DNA from: a bacterium
GTDB taxonomy: Bacteria; 4484-113; JAFGCY01
Assembly: GCA_020849855.1 (NCBI GenBank)
Contig: JADZFO010000047.1
Span: 1-64,000, forward strand
Reading direction: 5' to 3'
Length of the DNA stretch: 64,000 bases
This document shows, piece by piece, positions 1 through 8,328 of this stretch (its first letter is position 1; each line of letters begins with the position of its first letter). A program made the translations under genes and the position numbers. Below the pieces are notes generated by a model. That model worked only from the letters and a program-made list of their open reading frames with translations, did no database searches and was not told the DNA's origin.

Positions 1-13
1 AAGCGGTGTTTGA

Positions 14-72
14 GGTCTATCTGGGTCTATCTACCGCAGATAGGGCTGACTATAGACCCTGTAGTAGACCCT
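14..72. promoter_or_regulatory. Cluster of GGTCTA half-sites
   Basis: GGTCTATCT occurs twice in direct orientation (14-22 and 24-32). The complementary TAGACCCT occurs twice (53-60 and 65-72). Together they form a palindromic arrangement of two GGTCTA sites facing two TAGACC sites. This is a plausible operator or foldable leader upstream of the gene at 270, but no binding protein is known. Positions 73-123 hold nothing I can support. Confidence 0.35.
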
Positions 73-123
73 CTTAGCCTCCTGAGTTAGACTCGAAGTG
101 AGTACGGAGAGCAGCGAGAAGGC

Positions 124-204
124 GCTGTTTTGTTAGTTTAGGAAGCACCCCTCACCCGCCTCGCCATCAGCTTCAGCTCCACGTCCAAAACTAGCAGTGG
201 AGCT
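124..204 (+). repeat. 81-bp direct repeat, copy 1
   Basis: This copy aligns without gaps to 3737-3817, with 71 of 81 positions identical by hand count; the first 26 bases are identical. The inner part starts TGTTAGTTTAGGA and ends TCCAAAACTAGCA, an imperfect inverted repeat, so each copy can fold. The two copies bracket the single gene at 270-3671. No coding potential is seen. Confidence 0.85.
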
Positions 205-269
205 AAATCTTCCTTCCCGAGACCAGCTCTCATCTGTGCGCAGCCGCGATATACTTTCCGCACCTGACC

Positions 270-3200
270 ATGCAAGTGCTCGAATCCGCCGGAGCGGTTC
301 ACCGCTTCATCTTTTTGAGCGACATCGCCCGAAGCAGCCGGCTGGCCGAAGCATATCCGCGCGAATACCAGCGCGCACTGCTGGAGCACAATGCGCTGAT
401 CGAGCAGGCCGTGGCGGCGCATGGTGGCAGCGTGTACAAGCACACCGGGGACGGCTACGTCGCCCTGTTTGAGTCGGCTGGCGGCTGCGTGGAGTGCGCT
501 GCAGAGCTGGCGGTAGCGCTGACGGAAATAGCCCCGCTAGTTGCTGACGAGCCGCTACTAGTGCGCATCGCGCTGCACGCAGGGGAACTGCAGCCAGCTG
601 GCAGCGAGTACTTCGGGCCGGCGCTGAACCGCGCCAGCCGCGTCTGCCAGGTATGCCATCCTGGGCAGGTGCTGCTAAGCGATAGTGTGGCGGCGGTGCT
701 GGACCAAGCGCAACACGGCCTGGTTTTGCGCGACCTGGGCCTGCACCACCTGCGCGACCTGGCCGAGCCGCAGCACTTGTATCAACTGGTTGGCAAGCAT
801 TTCGCACTCCGCGAGTTCCCGCCGCTTGCCACGCTGGAGAACCGACCCAACAACCTGGTGCGCCAGCCCAACGCGTTCATTGGGCGCGAGCAGGAGTTGA
901 GGGAACTGGCGGAGTTGCTGCTGGGCAGTACGAGACTTGTCACAATCATCGCGCCTGGCGGGTATGGCAAGAGCCGGCTGGCGGCCCAGCTCTGCGCCAA
1001 CCTGCTGCACCGTTTCGCGAACGGTGTGTTTATGGCATACCTGGCACCGGTCAGGGAGGCGCAGGACGTGCCCTACGCCCTCGGCAACGCGCTGGGTTTC
1101 CAGTTCACTGGGGGGCGGACGCCGGAGCAGCAGCTCTGCGACTACCTGCGCAACAAGGAACTGCTGCTATGCCTGGACAACTTCGAGCACCTGCTGGCCT
1201 GCGCCCCGTTGGTGGCGCAGCTGCTGGCGGCTGCGGCGAAACTGAAGCTAATCATCACCTCGCGTGAGCCGCTGCGCCTGAAGGGGGAGCAGGCCTTTGT
1301 ACTGGAGCCGCTGCCGCTGGTTGCCGGCGCGGGCGATTACAGCGAGGCCGAACTCCTGTTCGCTGACCGTGCGGCGCTGGTGAACCGTAGCTTCGCCCTT
1401 ACGCCCGAGAACAGCGCCGAGGTGCGGCACTTCTGCGGGCACATGGCGGGGATTCCGCTGGCGATTGAGCTGGCCGCAGCGTGGATGGACAGCTTCACGC
1501 TGGCTGAACTGCACGACGAGTTGACCAGCCAACTGGAACTGGAAGCCCGCGGCAGCGACCTGGAGCAGCGGCATCTGAGCCTCAAGGCCTGCCTGGACTG
1601 GAGCTGGAACCTGCTGGGCACAGAGCAGCAGGAGCAGCTGATGAGCCTCTCGGTGTTCCGGGGCGGCTTCTTTGCGGACGCCGCTGCAGCTGTCCTGAAC
1701 GTGAAGGGCATGGCGCTGCGCGCGGCGCTGGCGAAGCTCTGCGACAAAAGCTGGCTGTATTCGCGCGAGGTGGACGGGCAGACTAGGTTCTTCCTGCGCG
1801 ACATGCTCGCGCATGAGTATGCCTCTGCGATGCTGGGGGGCACGCAGGTTCTTGCTGGAGCCGGTGCGCCGCCCGCTTCTTCGAAGCTCACCACGGGCGA
1901 GAGCGCCCGCTCCACCGAGGATAGCGCGCCGGGACACGCGCCCTCCCAGTCCCTCTACAAGTTCGCAGTCTGTGCGCACGCCGCTTACTTCAGCGCGCTG
2001 GCAGAGCGCGAAGGTACACGCCTAAGCGGAGGCGGTACACCCGACGGCGGCGCGGCACAGATGCAGGCCCTGCGCACCTGGCAGCTCGAGCTGGAGAACA
2101 TATACGAGGCGCTGGACACAGGCCTGCGGCGTGGGAGCGTGGACTGGGTGGTGCCAATAGTGCAGTGGCTGCGGCGATTCCTCGAAATGACTGGAGCAGC
2201 TTTGTCCGAGCTCGAGGTCTACACGAAGCTTCTGACAGAAGCGAATAGGCTCGGCAGTCCCATCCTCGAATTGCAGGCACAGCTTGGCTTGGGAGTGTCG
2301 CAGTTTCTCTTGGGGGACTCCGCTTCCTCACAGATAGCGGCGTCGGCCGCTGGCGAGCTGTCAATCAGGTTGGGAGATCCTGGCGGCAAGGCGGACTCCT
2401 TAAACAACCTTGGCCTTGTAAATCACCAGTGGGGCAACTACAGTGCGGCGCGGGAGCTATTCGAGCAATCGCTGGCTATTAGGCGCGAGCTGAGTGATCG
2501 CTGGGGGGAGGCTCTTGAGCTCTACTGGCTTGGATATGTGGATCGCCGGCTTAACAATATCAGCGCAGCGCGCGAATTCTACGGGCAGTCGCTGGCCATT
2601 CGACGCGAGACTGGGGATCGCCAGGGCGAGGGGCAGGCCGCGCTCAAGCTTGGCGAGTTGGAGGAGCGAGAAGGCAAGTTCGCCGCTGCCCGCGAGTTGT
2701 ATGCGCAAGGCCTGGAGATTCAGTGCGAGCTTGGCGGCCGGCCGGGTCAGGCAGAGGCGATTCATGGCCTCGCCTCTCTGGAATACAGGCAGGGCAATTT
2801 CAACGCTGCGCTGGAACTGTGGGGACAAGCGCTGGCTATTCGCCGAGATCTGGGCGACCGCGAAGGTGAGACGCGAACACTCAACTGCCTCGGTAACACC
2901 AGCTATGAGCAGGGCAATTTCAGTGCGGCGCAAGAACGGTATGTAAAGGCTCTTGCGATTCTACGCGAGACGAACAGCCGGTCAGACGAGGCGCAGGTGC
3001 TTAACAATCTTGGAAACGTTAAGCGCCGGCAAGGCAATTACAGCGAGGCACGTGAGCTGCTGGAGCAATCGTTGGCGATCCACGTTGAACTGGGACACCG
3101 CATGGACGCTTCTTATTCTCTCAACAACTTGGGCGAGATAGAGCGACAGCAAGGCAATTACACCGCCGCCCGTGAACTGTTTGGGCGTTCGCTGGCGATC

Positions 3201-3671
3201 AAACGCGAGCTGGGGGACCGCTGGGCTGAGGCTTACACCCTCCACGGCCTCGGCCTGCTGGAACACGAGCAGGGCAACTACGCGCTGGCAAGAGACTATC
3301 ATGCACAAGCGCTTGCCATTCGGCGCGATCTGGGAGACAAGTCAGGAATGGCGGAATCATGCGCAGCCGCTTCCGCTCTGTTCGTCACGTTGGGTGAGAT
3401 GCGCAATGCCGCCGTGGGAATACAGGGCGCACTCTCACATGCATCGAGATCAGGACTCAAATTTGACCCCGCTGTCCAGAATGCCCTTGCTGCGGGCCAG
3501 GTCCTACTCGATTCAGCCGTTGAATCTAGCATGATCAGCTCAGAAGTGCTTTCACTATGGCGGGCCGAAGGTGTGGCCAAAGGCATCGAGGAACTGGCGC
3601 AGTTTGTCCAGTCGGCGCTGGAGCACGTGACGAAAGCAGTCAGCGACAACGACAAATCAGCCGAGGCCTAG
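270..3671 (+). CDS. Class III nucleotide cyclase-STAND ATPase-TPR protein
   Basis: This 1,133-aa protein has three parts. Residues 11-145 form a class III cyclase homology domain. The two metal-binding aspartates are present (D18 in LSDIARSS, D61 in HTGDGY), as are the Asn and Arg of the active site (N120 and R124 in GPALNRASR), so it may be catalytically competent. Residues 205-520 form a STAND/NB-ARC-type ATPase with a Walker A at 230-235 (GGYGKS). Residues about 710-1060 hold eight 40-residue TPRs with the consensus GNYSAAREL...SLAIRREL, visible as a 120-bp DNA periodicity. Such fusions usually act as cytoplasmic signal sensors; the ligand is unknown. No Shine-Dalgarno precedes the ATG, but TATACT at 250-255 could give a very short leader. 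The gene stands alone between two 81-bp repeats. Confidence 0.85.
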   Translation: MQVLESAGAVHRFIFLSDIARSSRLAEAYPREYQRALLEHNALIEQAVAAHGGSVYKHTGDGYVALFESAGGCVECAAELAVALTEIAPLVADEPLLVRIALHAGELQPAGSEYFGPALNRASRVCQVCHPGQVLLSDSVAAVLDQAQHGLVLRDLGLHHLRDLAEPQHLYQLVGKHFALREFPPLATLENRPNNLVRQPNAFIGREQELRELAELLLGSTRLVTIIAPGGYGKSRLAAQLCANLLHRFANGVFMAYLAPVREAQDVPYALGNALGFQFTGGRTPEQQLCDYLRNKELLLCLDNFEHLLACAPLVAQLLAAAAKLKLIITSREPLRLKGEQAFVLEPLPLVAGAGDYSEAELLFADRAALVNRSFALTPENSAEVRHFCGHMAGIPLAIELAAAWMDSFTLAELHDELTSQLELEARGSDLEQRHLSLKACLDWSWNLLGTEQQEQLMSLSVFRGGFFADAAAAVLNVKGMALRAALAKLCDKSWLYSREVDGQTRFFLRDMLAHEYASAMLGGTQVLAGAGAPPASSKLTTGESARSTEDSAPGHAPSQSLYKFAVCAHAAYFSALAEREGTRLSGGGTPDGGAAQMQALRTWQLELENIYEALDTGLRRGSVDWVVPIVQWLRRFLEMTGAALSELEVYTKLLTEANRLGSPILELQAQLGLGVSQFLLGDSASSQIAASAAGELSIRLGDPGGKADSLNNLGLVNHQWGNYSAARELFEQSLAIRRELSDRWGEALELYWLGYVDRRLNNISAAREFYGQSLAIRRETGDRQGEGQAALKLGELEEREGKFAAARELYAQGLEIQCELGGRPGQAEAIHGLASLEYRQGNFNAALELWGQALAIRRDLGDREGETRTLNCLGNTSYEQGNFSAAQERYVKALAILRETNSRSDEAQVLNNLGNVKRRQGNYSEARELLEQSLAIHVELGHRMDASYSLNNLGEIERQQGNYTAARELFGRSLAIKRELGDRWAEAYTLHGLGLLEHEQGNYALARDYHAQALAIRRDLGDKSGMAESCAAASALFVTLGEMRNAAVGIQGALSHASRSGLKFDPAVQNALAAGQVLLDSAVESSMISSEVLSLWRAEGVAKGIEELAQFVQSALEHVTKAVSDNDKSAEA

Positions 3672-3736
3672 GCAGTCACGCCGCCCGCCGCATCTTCCGC
3701 CGGTTCAGGCCGAGTAAACGAGTTGCTACCGTTGGG

Positions 3737-3817
3737 GCTGTTTTGTTAGTTTAGGAAGCACCTCCCGCCCGCCTAGCCTTCAGCTTAAGCTCCACATCCA
3801 AAACTAACAGCGGGGCT
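3737..3817 (+). repeat. 81-bp direct repeat, copy 2
   Basis: This is the second copy of the element at 124-204, in the same orientation, 3,613 bp away. Its inner ends, TGTTAGTTTAGGA and TCCAAAACTAACA, are complementary at 12 of 13 positions, and it contains the palindrome AGCTTAAGCT. It resembles a small non-autonomous palindromic repeat. The rest of the gap (3672-3736 and 3818-4030) shows no gene. Confidence 0.85.
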
Positions 3818-4033
3818 GCCAAACTCACGTGGCTGCAACATCATGTAGTGTGATCATTTGTTGCCATTGCTGATCTGCTCATGATTCTGTTCCGTCAGGC
3901 TTCATGGCTCACCACACGCAACTGCCTGTGTCTGGCACTAGCTCAGAGTCCATCCAGTAACAGCTCACATTCCATTCTGCGACTCCTACCGCTGCTCCCA
4001 TAACTCCACCAGCAGCAAAGTGGCATTTCAATT

Positions 4034-4039
4034 TATAAT
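4034..4039 (+). promoter_or_regulatory. -10 element adjacent to start codon
   Basis: A perfect TATAAT lies 5 nt before the ATG at 4045, with no Shine-Dalgarno between. The transcript would start at or next to the start codon, suggesting a leaderless mRNA. No good -35 is seen. Confidence 0.5.
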
Positions 4040-4044
4040 GAATC

Positions 4045-7000
4045 ATGTTCCAACATACCGCCCGCTGTGCTCAGTGGCCCGTCCTGGCATGCCTTCTAAC
4101 CGCGCTGGCCTGTAACTCCGGTTGTGGTGCAGCTACTTTCCTGGATCGAGTCGATTCAGCCCAGCTCCATCCGCGGGACATGTCACGCGCTGAGCTGCTG
4201 CAGGAGATTGCCGCGCTGGAGTTGCCGGGCCTCGATGTTTCAGTTGCCGAGGAACTGCGCGCGGAGTTTGCCCGGCAGGTGGCTGCCAGCAGCCAGGCGC
4301 GCTGGGTCAGCACTCCCCCGCGCGGCATCCTGAACAACATCAGCGACCTGCAGCTGATCGAAGGTGGAGCCGGCAGCCGCAGCCTGAGCTGGAACTACCG
4401 CAACAGCGGTGACTACGACCTTAGCGGCGAGACAAACATCAGAGACCTCATGCCGATTGGACTGTATTTTGGCAGGAACACTGCGTCCCCCGACTGGGAA
4501 GCCGCCAGGCGCGCAGACGGCGACGGCAACGGTGTGGTCTCGATAGCCGACCTCACGCCGATCGGAACGAACTTTCTGGGGCAGGTGGCCGCTTACCGCA
4601 TACTGGGTGCAGAGACGGCGGAAGAGCCGCTGGCTGAGCTCGCAGTACTGCCCGTTTCAGCCGAGCTGCTGGGGCTGTCAACCGAACTGCGTTTCGATCT
4701 GCCGGAGGGGTCCTGGCAGGTCTTCGCGGTCGAGCCGCTCGACGCCTCCGGCGCCAGCGGAGCACGGAGCAACCTGTGCGGGAAGGGCATCGCTCTGGAG
4801 CAGTTCCCGGGCAGTCCGGGCAGCAATCTCAATGGCAGCCTGCCGCAGATCGAATTCCCGCGCTCCAGCGCCGAGGCGCTGATCGAGGCGGCAAACGGAC
4901 TGCCGCTGGTTGGCAACCGGATCGGTGTACTGTTTGAGCAGGGCGCCACGGTGGCCGACGGTAATGCCCTGCTCACGCTGCTGGGGGCTGAGGTAATCGG
5001 GTCTGACCCATTCACTGATGCCGTACTGCTGCAGATTCCGCAGGCAGCCGACACAGCTGCGCTGGCCAGCGTGCTGGAACAGGCGCGGGGCAGCACCGGT
5101 GTTCAGCTTGCCTGCTGCGACATTGCGGGGATCGGGACACCTGACACAAGCGAGATTTACCCTGGCTCCGGCGAGAACCAGAGCTCCAGCCTGCGTGAGC
5201 TGCCACCGGCGAGATACAGCTTTACTCACAACGAGTTTGGTTTTACTTTCCCGGACGTTGGCTACAGCGCATGCTACCACCGCTGGGGCATAGAAAATGT
5301 ACGCGCACCGCAAGCCTGGAATCTCCGGACATACGGCCAGCGCCAGGGGGAACCGCCAGAAGCACTGGTTATCGATGAGTTCGCCGAGTTCCAGGAAGAC
5401 TGGTATGGCGATATCGATCTGCGTGATGGACCAGGCCTGGTATTCAAACCAGTTGACCCCAATCGGCCGCCGCGCCCCTATGACACCCATGGCTCACAGG
5501 TTGCCGAGATTCTGGGCGCCAACTGGTGGAACCAGAAGAAGTTCGAATCCATCAACCCCTTGCAGCCAACCCTGGACGGTGTGGACCTTGATATGGATGG
5601 CGAGCTGATCGCCACCCTGCTGAACGCATTCTCGTATGTGTTTGCCAAGGGCCTTGCACAGAACCCCAGACTTGTTGTCGTCAACAACAGCTGGGGATTG
5701 TCCAAGGGCTGGGCCAATGTGGCGAATGCTGAATGGATGGATCCGCTTGGTGATCTTTTCAACGAAGGAGCGGCCCGTTTCGAGCAGGACCACCGCAGCA
5801 ACTTCCTGATCTGCAGCGCGGTCGGTTACGACGGCGATGCGAGCGGGACTCTGATTCCATACGACAGTGTGTTCAGCAACGTGGCCGTGCGCTACCCCGG
5901 CGGCCACTATATCTGCTGTGAGCTGATCGATGACAAGGACAAGTACGCAGGCAAGGTCAGCATCAACCTGGGGGGAACGGTCTCAGCGCCCGGCTATGAA
6001 ATGCCGTTTACCGGAACCTCGTTTTCCACGCCGATGGTCAGCAGTCTCGTGAGTTACCTCTGGGCGCTGGATCCCGACCTGACATGGCAACAGGTCAGGA
6101 CCCTCGTTACCGGCAGCGGTTATGCGGTCCCGACCACCGGCGGTACCAGGCCACGGATTGATGCATACAACGCGGTGATGGGCATTGACGCACTGACCGG
6201 TACTAGGACCATGCAGCGTGCCATGGTGGATGTGGACGACGGCACGCCGGACGGCCAGACGCGGATCAATCCGCTGAGCGGCGCAACGGTCACGACCATT
6301 GCCACTCCCGACGGCCAGCGCGGTGATGGGCTGACAACGATGCGCGACTTCCGTGCCTGGCGGGATGCCTATCTCGACGTCGAATCCTCCCTGAGCGACA
6401 AGCTGCTGGACGGTCCCGCACTGCATTTCAAGCGCGACCTGAACTTCAATGGCGTGATTGGCAGTACACTGGCCAGCCCGCCGCATGCCTACCCCTGGAG
6501 CGGCAGCGATCTGTCCCCCAACCCCGGTGAACACATTTACTCGCGCTACGACTTCAACGGCGACGGCTTGCTGGACCTCAATCCCGCCCTGGTCAACGGC
6601 TTGCAGCTGACAGACCTCGACATGCTGGCCGACGCCGCGATCTGGCAGCTGGAGGAACTGGACGGCTACAACGAGGGCGTGTCAGCCAGCGCGGACGATG
6701 AGGGCCAGGCGGCAGCCGGCAGCAGATGGCAGCCTGCGCGCTACCTGCTGGCCAACCGCGATGCCGAAACGAACGCCCCGCAGGCGCTGAAGGACCTGCC
6801 GGACTACCTGCACAGCTGCGACCTGCACATTGATATCGACTTCTCGTCCTTCCCCGCCGAAGTCACAGCCCTTGAGCTGACTGTCATGTCAGAGCTCTCC
6901 CCCGACGGCGCGGATAACAACGCAAAGGACGGCGTCGATGAGGAGTTTGAAGTAGTGTTCGACCGGATGGCGACGGTCTCCCGCGATGATTCGCAGCCGC

Positions 7001-8187
7001 AGATCGTCACGCTGCCGCTGTGGACCGGTGCGGCTCGGATCGCCTGGGAAGGTGTGGGCGGCTCAGCCTCCGGCTCACAGGATCTGAGCGGTCTGATGTT
7101 CGGAGAGGACCGGGCAGTCTTTGTTGGCAACCTAACCTGGCATGTCGAGGCGCTGGGCCCGCCGGCAGTATCAGGCTACATCCATCCATCCGCAGCGGAC
7201 ATCAACGGAATACCTGGGATAGTTGCCTTCGACCACGCAAACAGCCAGGTGCTGTTCTACCTCGCGGAGGATAATCGCGCCACGGCATGGAAGCCTGCGG
7301 TCAAGGTAAGAGACCACTCATTCTATGCTCCTGAGCCTCACCTGCGTGTCATCGGCGGCCTCCCCAGCATCCTCATCCGGGACCTTGGCGAAACTCTCAT
7401 CTTTCAGCGGGCACTGGATCCTGCTGGTGAAGCCTGGGGGTCTGACGCGCTGGTGCTGGATGCAGAGTACCCAATACTGGAGAATCAGCTCCTGGAGATA
7501 AACGGACTGCCCGCGGCAGCCTTTACCACGCAGAGCGAGGGACCATCCGGGTTCCGCAACAACATCGAGTTCGCGCGCGCCGCCAATGCCGAAGGCAGCA
7601 GCTGGTTAGCGCCAGTTAAGGCAGTCGACTACGAGCCGAGTGCGCACCTGGGTGGAGTTGCAGAGGTTGATGGAGCGCCGGCAATCCTGTATCGCCAGTC
7701 AGGCGACTCGCTAAGCTCCATGCGCTACGTCCGCGCAACTGCGCCCGACGGCAGCACCTGGGGCCCCTTCTCTATTCTGGGTGAGGATCAGATTCCGCTG
7801 GGGCTCATTGTTGCCGACGGAATGCCTGCTGTGGCCTGGTTCGCCAGCGGCAGTGATCAGCTCCTGTATCGCCGTGCAACGGACACGACTGGCGGGGAGT
7901 GGGGAGCGCCGGTCATCATCGATGGCAGTGCTTCGTCAGCCGCAGCCTTTGCCTTGATCGGCGGCCAGCCGGCGATCGTATACTCAGCGGCAAACTATCA
8001 GGAAGTCAGGTACGTTCGCTCTGTTGACGCCATGGGATCAGAATGGCCTCAGCCATCTATGCTTCACGATGGCTTTGATTCCCTGTCGGACATGAGCCTG
8101 GACGATGTCGGCGGCCGTCCGATCTTTGGGTGCGTTGACAACGTCACGAGCGAGCCGGATCAACTCTGGTACGGAATCCAGCGCTGA
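4045..8187 (+). CDS. Subtilisin-like lipoprotein with dockerin-like repeats
   Basis: This 1,380-aa secreted lipoprotein begins with a signal peptide and lipobox (LTALAC, lipidated Cys about residue 23). At about residues 115-180 there are two EF-hand-like loops (GDYDLSGETNIRDLMPIG and DGDGNGVVSIADLTPIG) of dockerin type. The peptidase S8 core follows: an Asp region in ALVIDEFAEF, His in THGSQVAEIL, an Asn region in VVVNNSWG, and Ser in GTSFSTPMVS. The Asp motif is atypical (VIDEF rather than a DTG form), so activity is probable but not certain. More DFNGDG loops occur near residues 830-850. The last 400 residues are beta-rich repeats (GG-P-I-Y...RATD..G..W) shared with the neighbour at 8329. 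It probably acts at the cell surface on proteins. Confidence 0.8.
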   Translation: MFQHTARCAQWPVLACLLTALACNSGCGAATFLDRVDSAQLHPRDMSRAELLQEIAALELPGLDVSVAEELRAEFARQVAASSQARWVSTPPRGILNNISDLQLIEGGAGSRSLSWNYRNSGDYDLSGETNIRDLMPIGLYFGRNTASPDWEAARRADGDGNGVVSIADLTPIGTNFLGQVAAYRILGAETAEEPLAELAVLPVSAELLGLSTELRFDLPEGSWQVFAVEPLDASGASGARSNLCGKGIALEQFPGSPGSNLNGSLPQIEFPRSSAEALIEAANGLPLVGNRIGVLFEQGATVADGNALLTLLGAEVIGSDPFTDAVLLQIPQAADTAALASVLEQARGSTGVQLACCDIAGIGTPDTSEIYPGSGENQSSSLRELPPARYSFTHNEFGFTFPDVGYSACYHRWGIENVRAPQAWNLRTYGQRQGEPPEALVIDEFAEFQEDWYGDIDLRDGPGLVFKPVDPNRPPRPYDTHGSQVAEILGANWWNQKKFESINPLQPTLDGVDLDMDGELIATLLNAFSYVFAKGLAQNPRLVVVNNSWGLSKGWANVANAEWMDPLGDLFNEGAARFEQDHRSNFLICSAVGYDGDASGTLIPYDSVFSNVAVRYPGGHYICCELIDDKDKYAGKVSINLGGTVSAPGYEMPFTGTSFSTPMVSSLVSYLWALDPDLTWQQVRTLVTGSGYAVPTTGGTRPRIDAYNAVMGIDALTGTRTMQRAMVDVDDGTPDGQTRINPLSGATVTTIATPDGQRGDGLTTMRDFRAWRDAYLDVESSLSDKLLDGPALHFKRDLNFNGVIGSTLASPPHAYPWSGSDLSPNPGEHIYSRYDFNGDGLLDLNPALVNGLQLTDLDMLADAAIWQLEELDGYNEGVSASADDEGQAAAGSRWQPARYLLANRDAETNAPQALKDLPDYLHSCDLHIDIDFSSFPAEVTALELTVMSELSPDGADNNAKDGVDEEFEVVFDRMATVSRDDSQPQIVTLPLWTGAARIAWEGVGGSASGSQDLSGLMFGEDRAVFVGNLTWHVEALGPPAVSGYIHPSAADINGIPGIVAFDHANSQVLFYLAEDNRATAWKPAVKVRDHSFYAPEPHLRVIGGLPSILIRDLGETLIFQRALDPAGEAWGSDALVLDAEYPILENQLLEINGLPAAAFTTQSEGPSGFRNNIEFARAANAEGSSWLAPVKAVDYEPSAHLGGVAEVDGAPAILYRQSGDSLSSMRYVRATAPDGSTWGPFSILGEDQIPLGLIVADGMPAVAWFASGSDQLLYRRATDTTGGEWGAPVIIDGSASSAAAFALIGGQPAIVYSAANYQEVRYVRSVDAMGSEWPQPSMLHDGFDSLSDMSLDDVGGRPIFGCVDNVTSEPDQLWYGIQR

Positions 8188-8235
8188 GACGAGTAGGCGT
8201 GAGGCCAGCTGGAAGTACGACTAGCCCAGGAACAA

Positions 8236-8259
8236 GCCTGGCCAGTCAAGAGGCCAGGC
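8236..8259. terminator. Perfect 8-bp hairpin between convergent genes
   Basis: GCCTGGCC (8236-8243) and GGCCAGGC (8252-8259) are perfect complements around an 8-nt loop. They lie between the convergent genes ending at 8187 and 8329. There is no T-tract, so intrinsic termination is uncertain. Confidence 0.4.
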
Positions 8260-8328
8260 TGATCTGCGCGTTGTGGAATCCGCAGAATACCGTGGTAGGC
8301 CCTGGGACTGGCCCTGGCGGTTGCTCGC

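Noticed and set aside
124..3817. 81-bp repeats as integron attC sites around a gene cassette
   Set aside because: attC sites need RYYYAAC at the left and GTTRRRY at the right. These elements have GTTAG at the left and CTAAC at the right on either strand, and no integron integrase is present.
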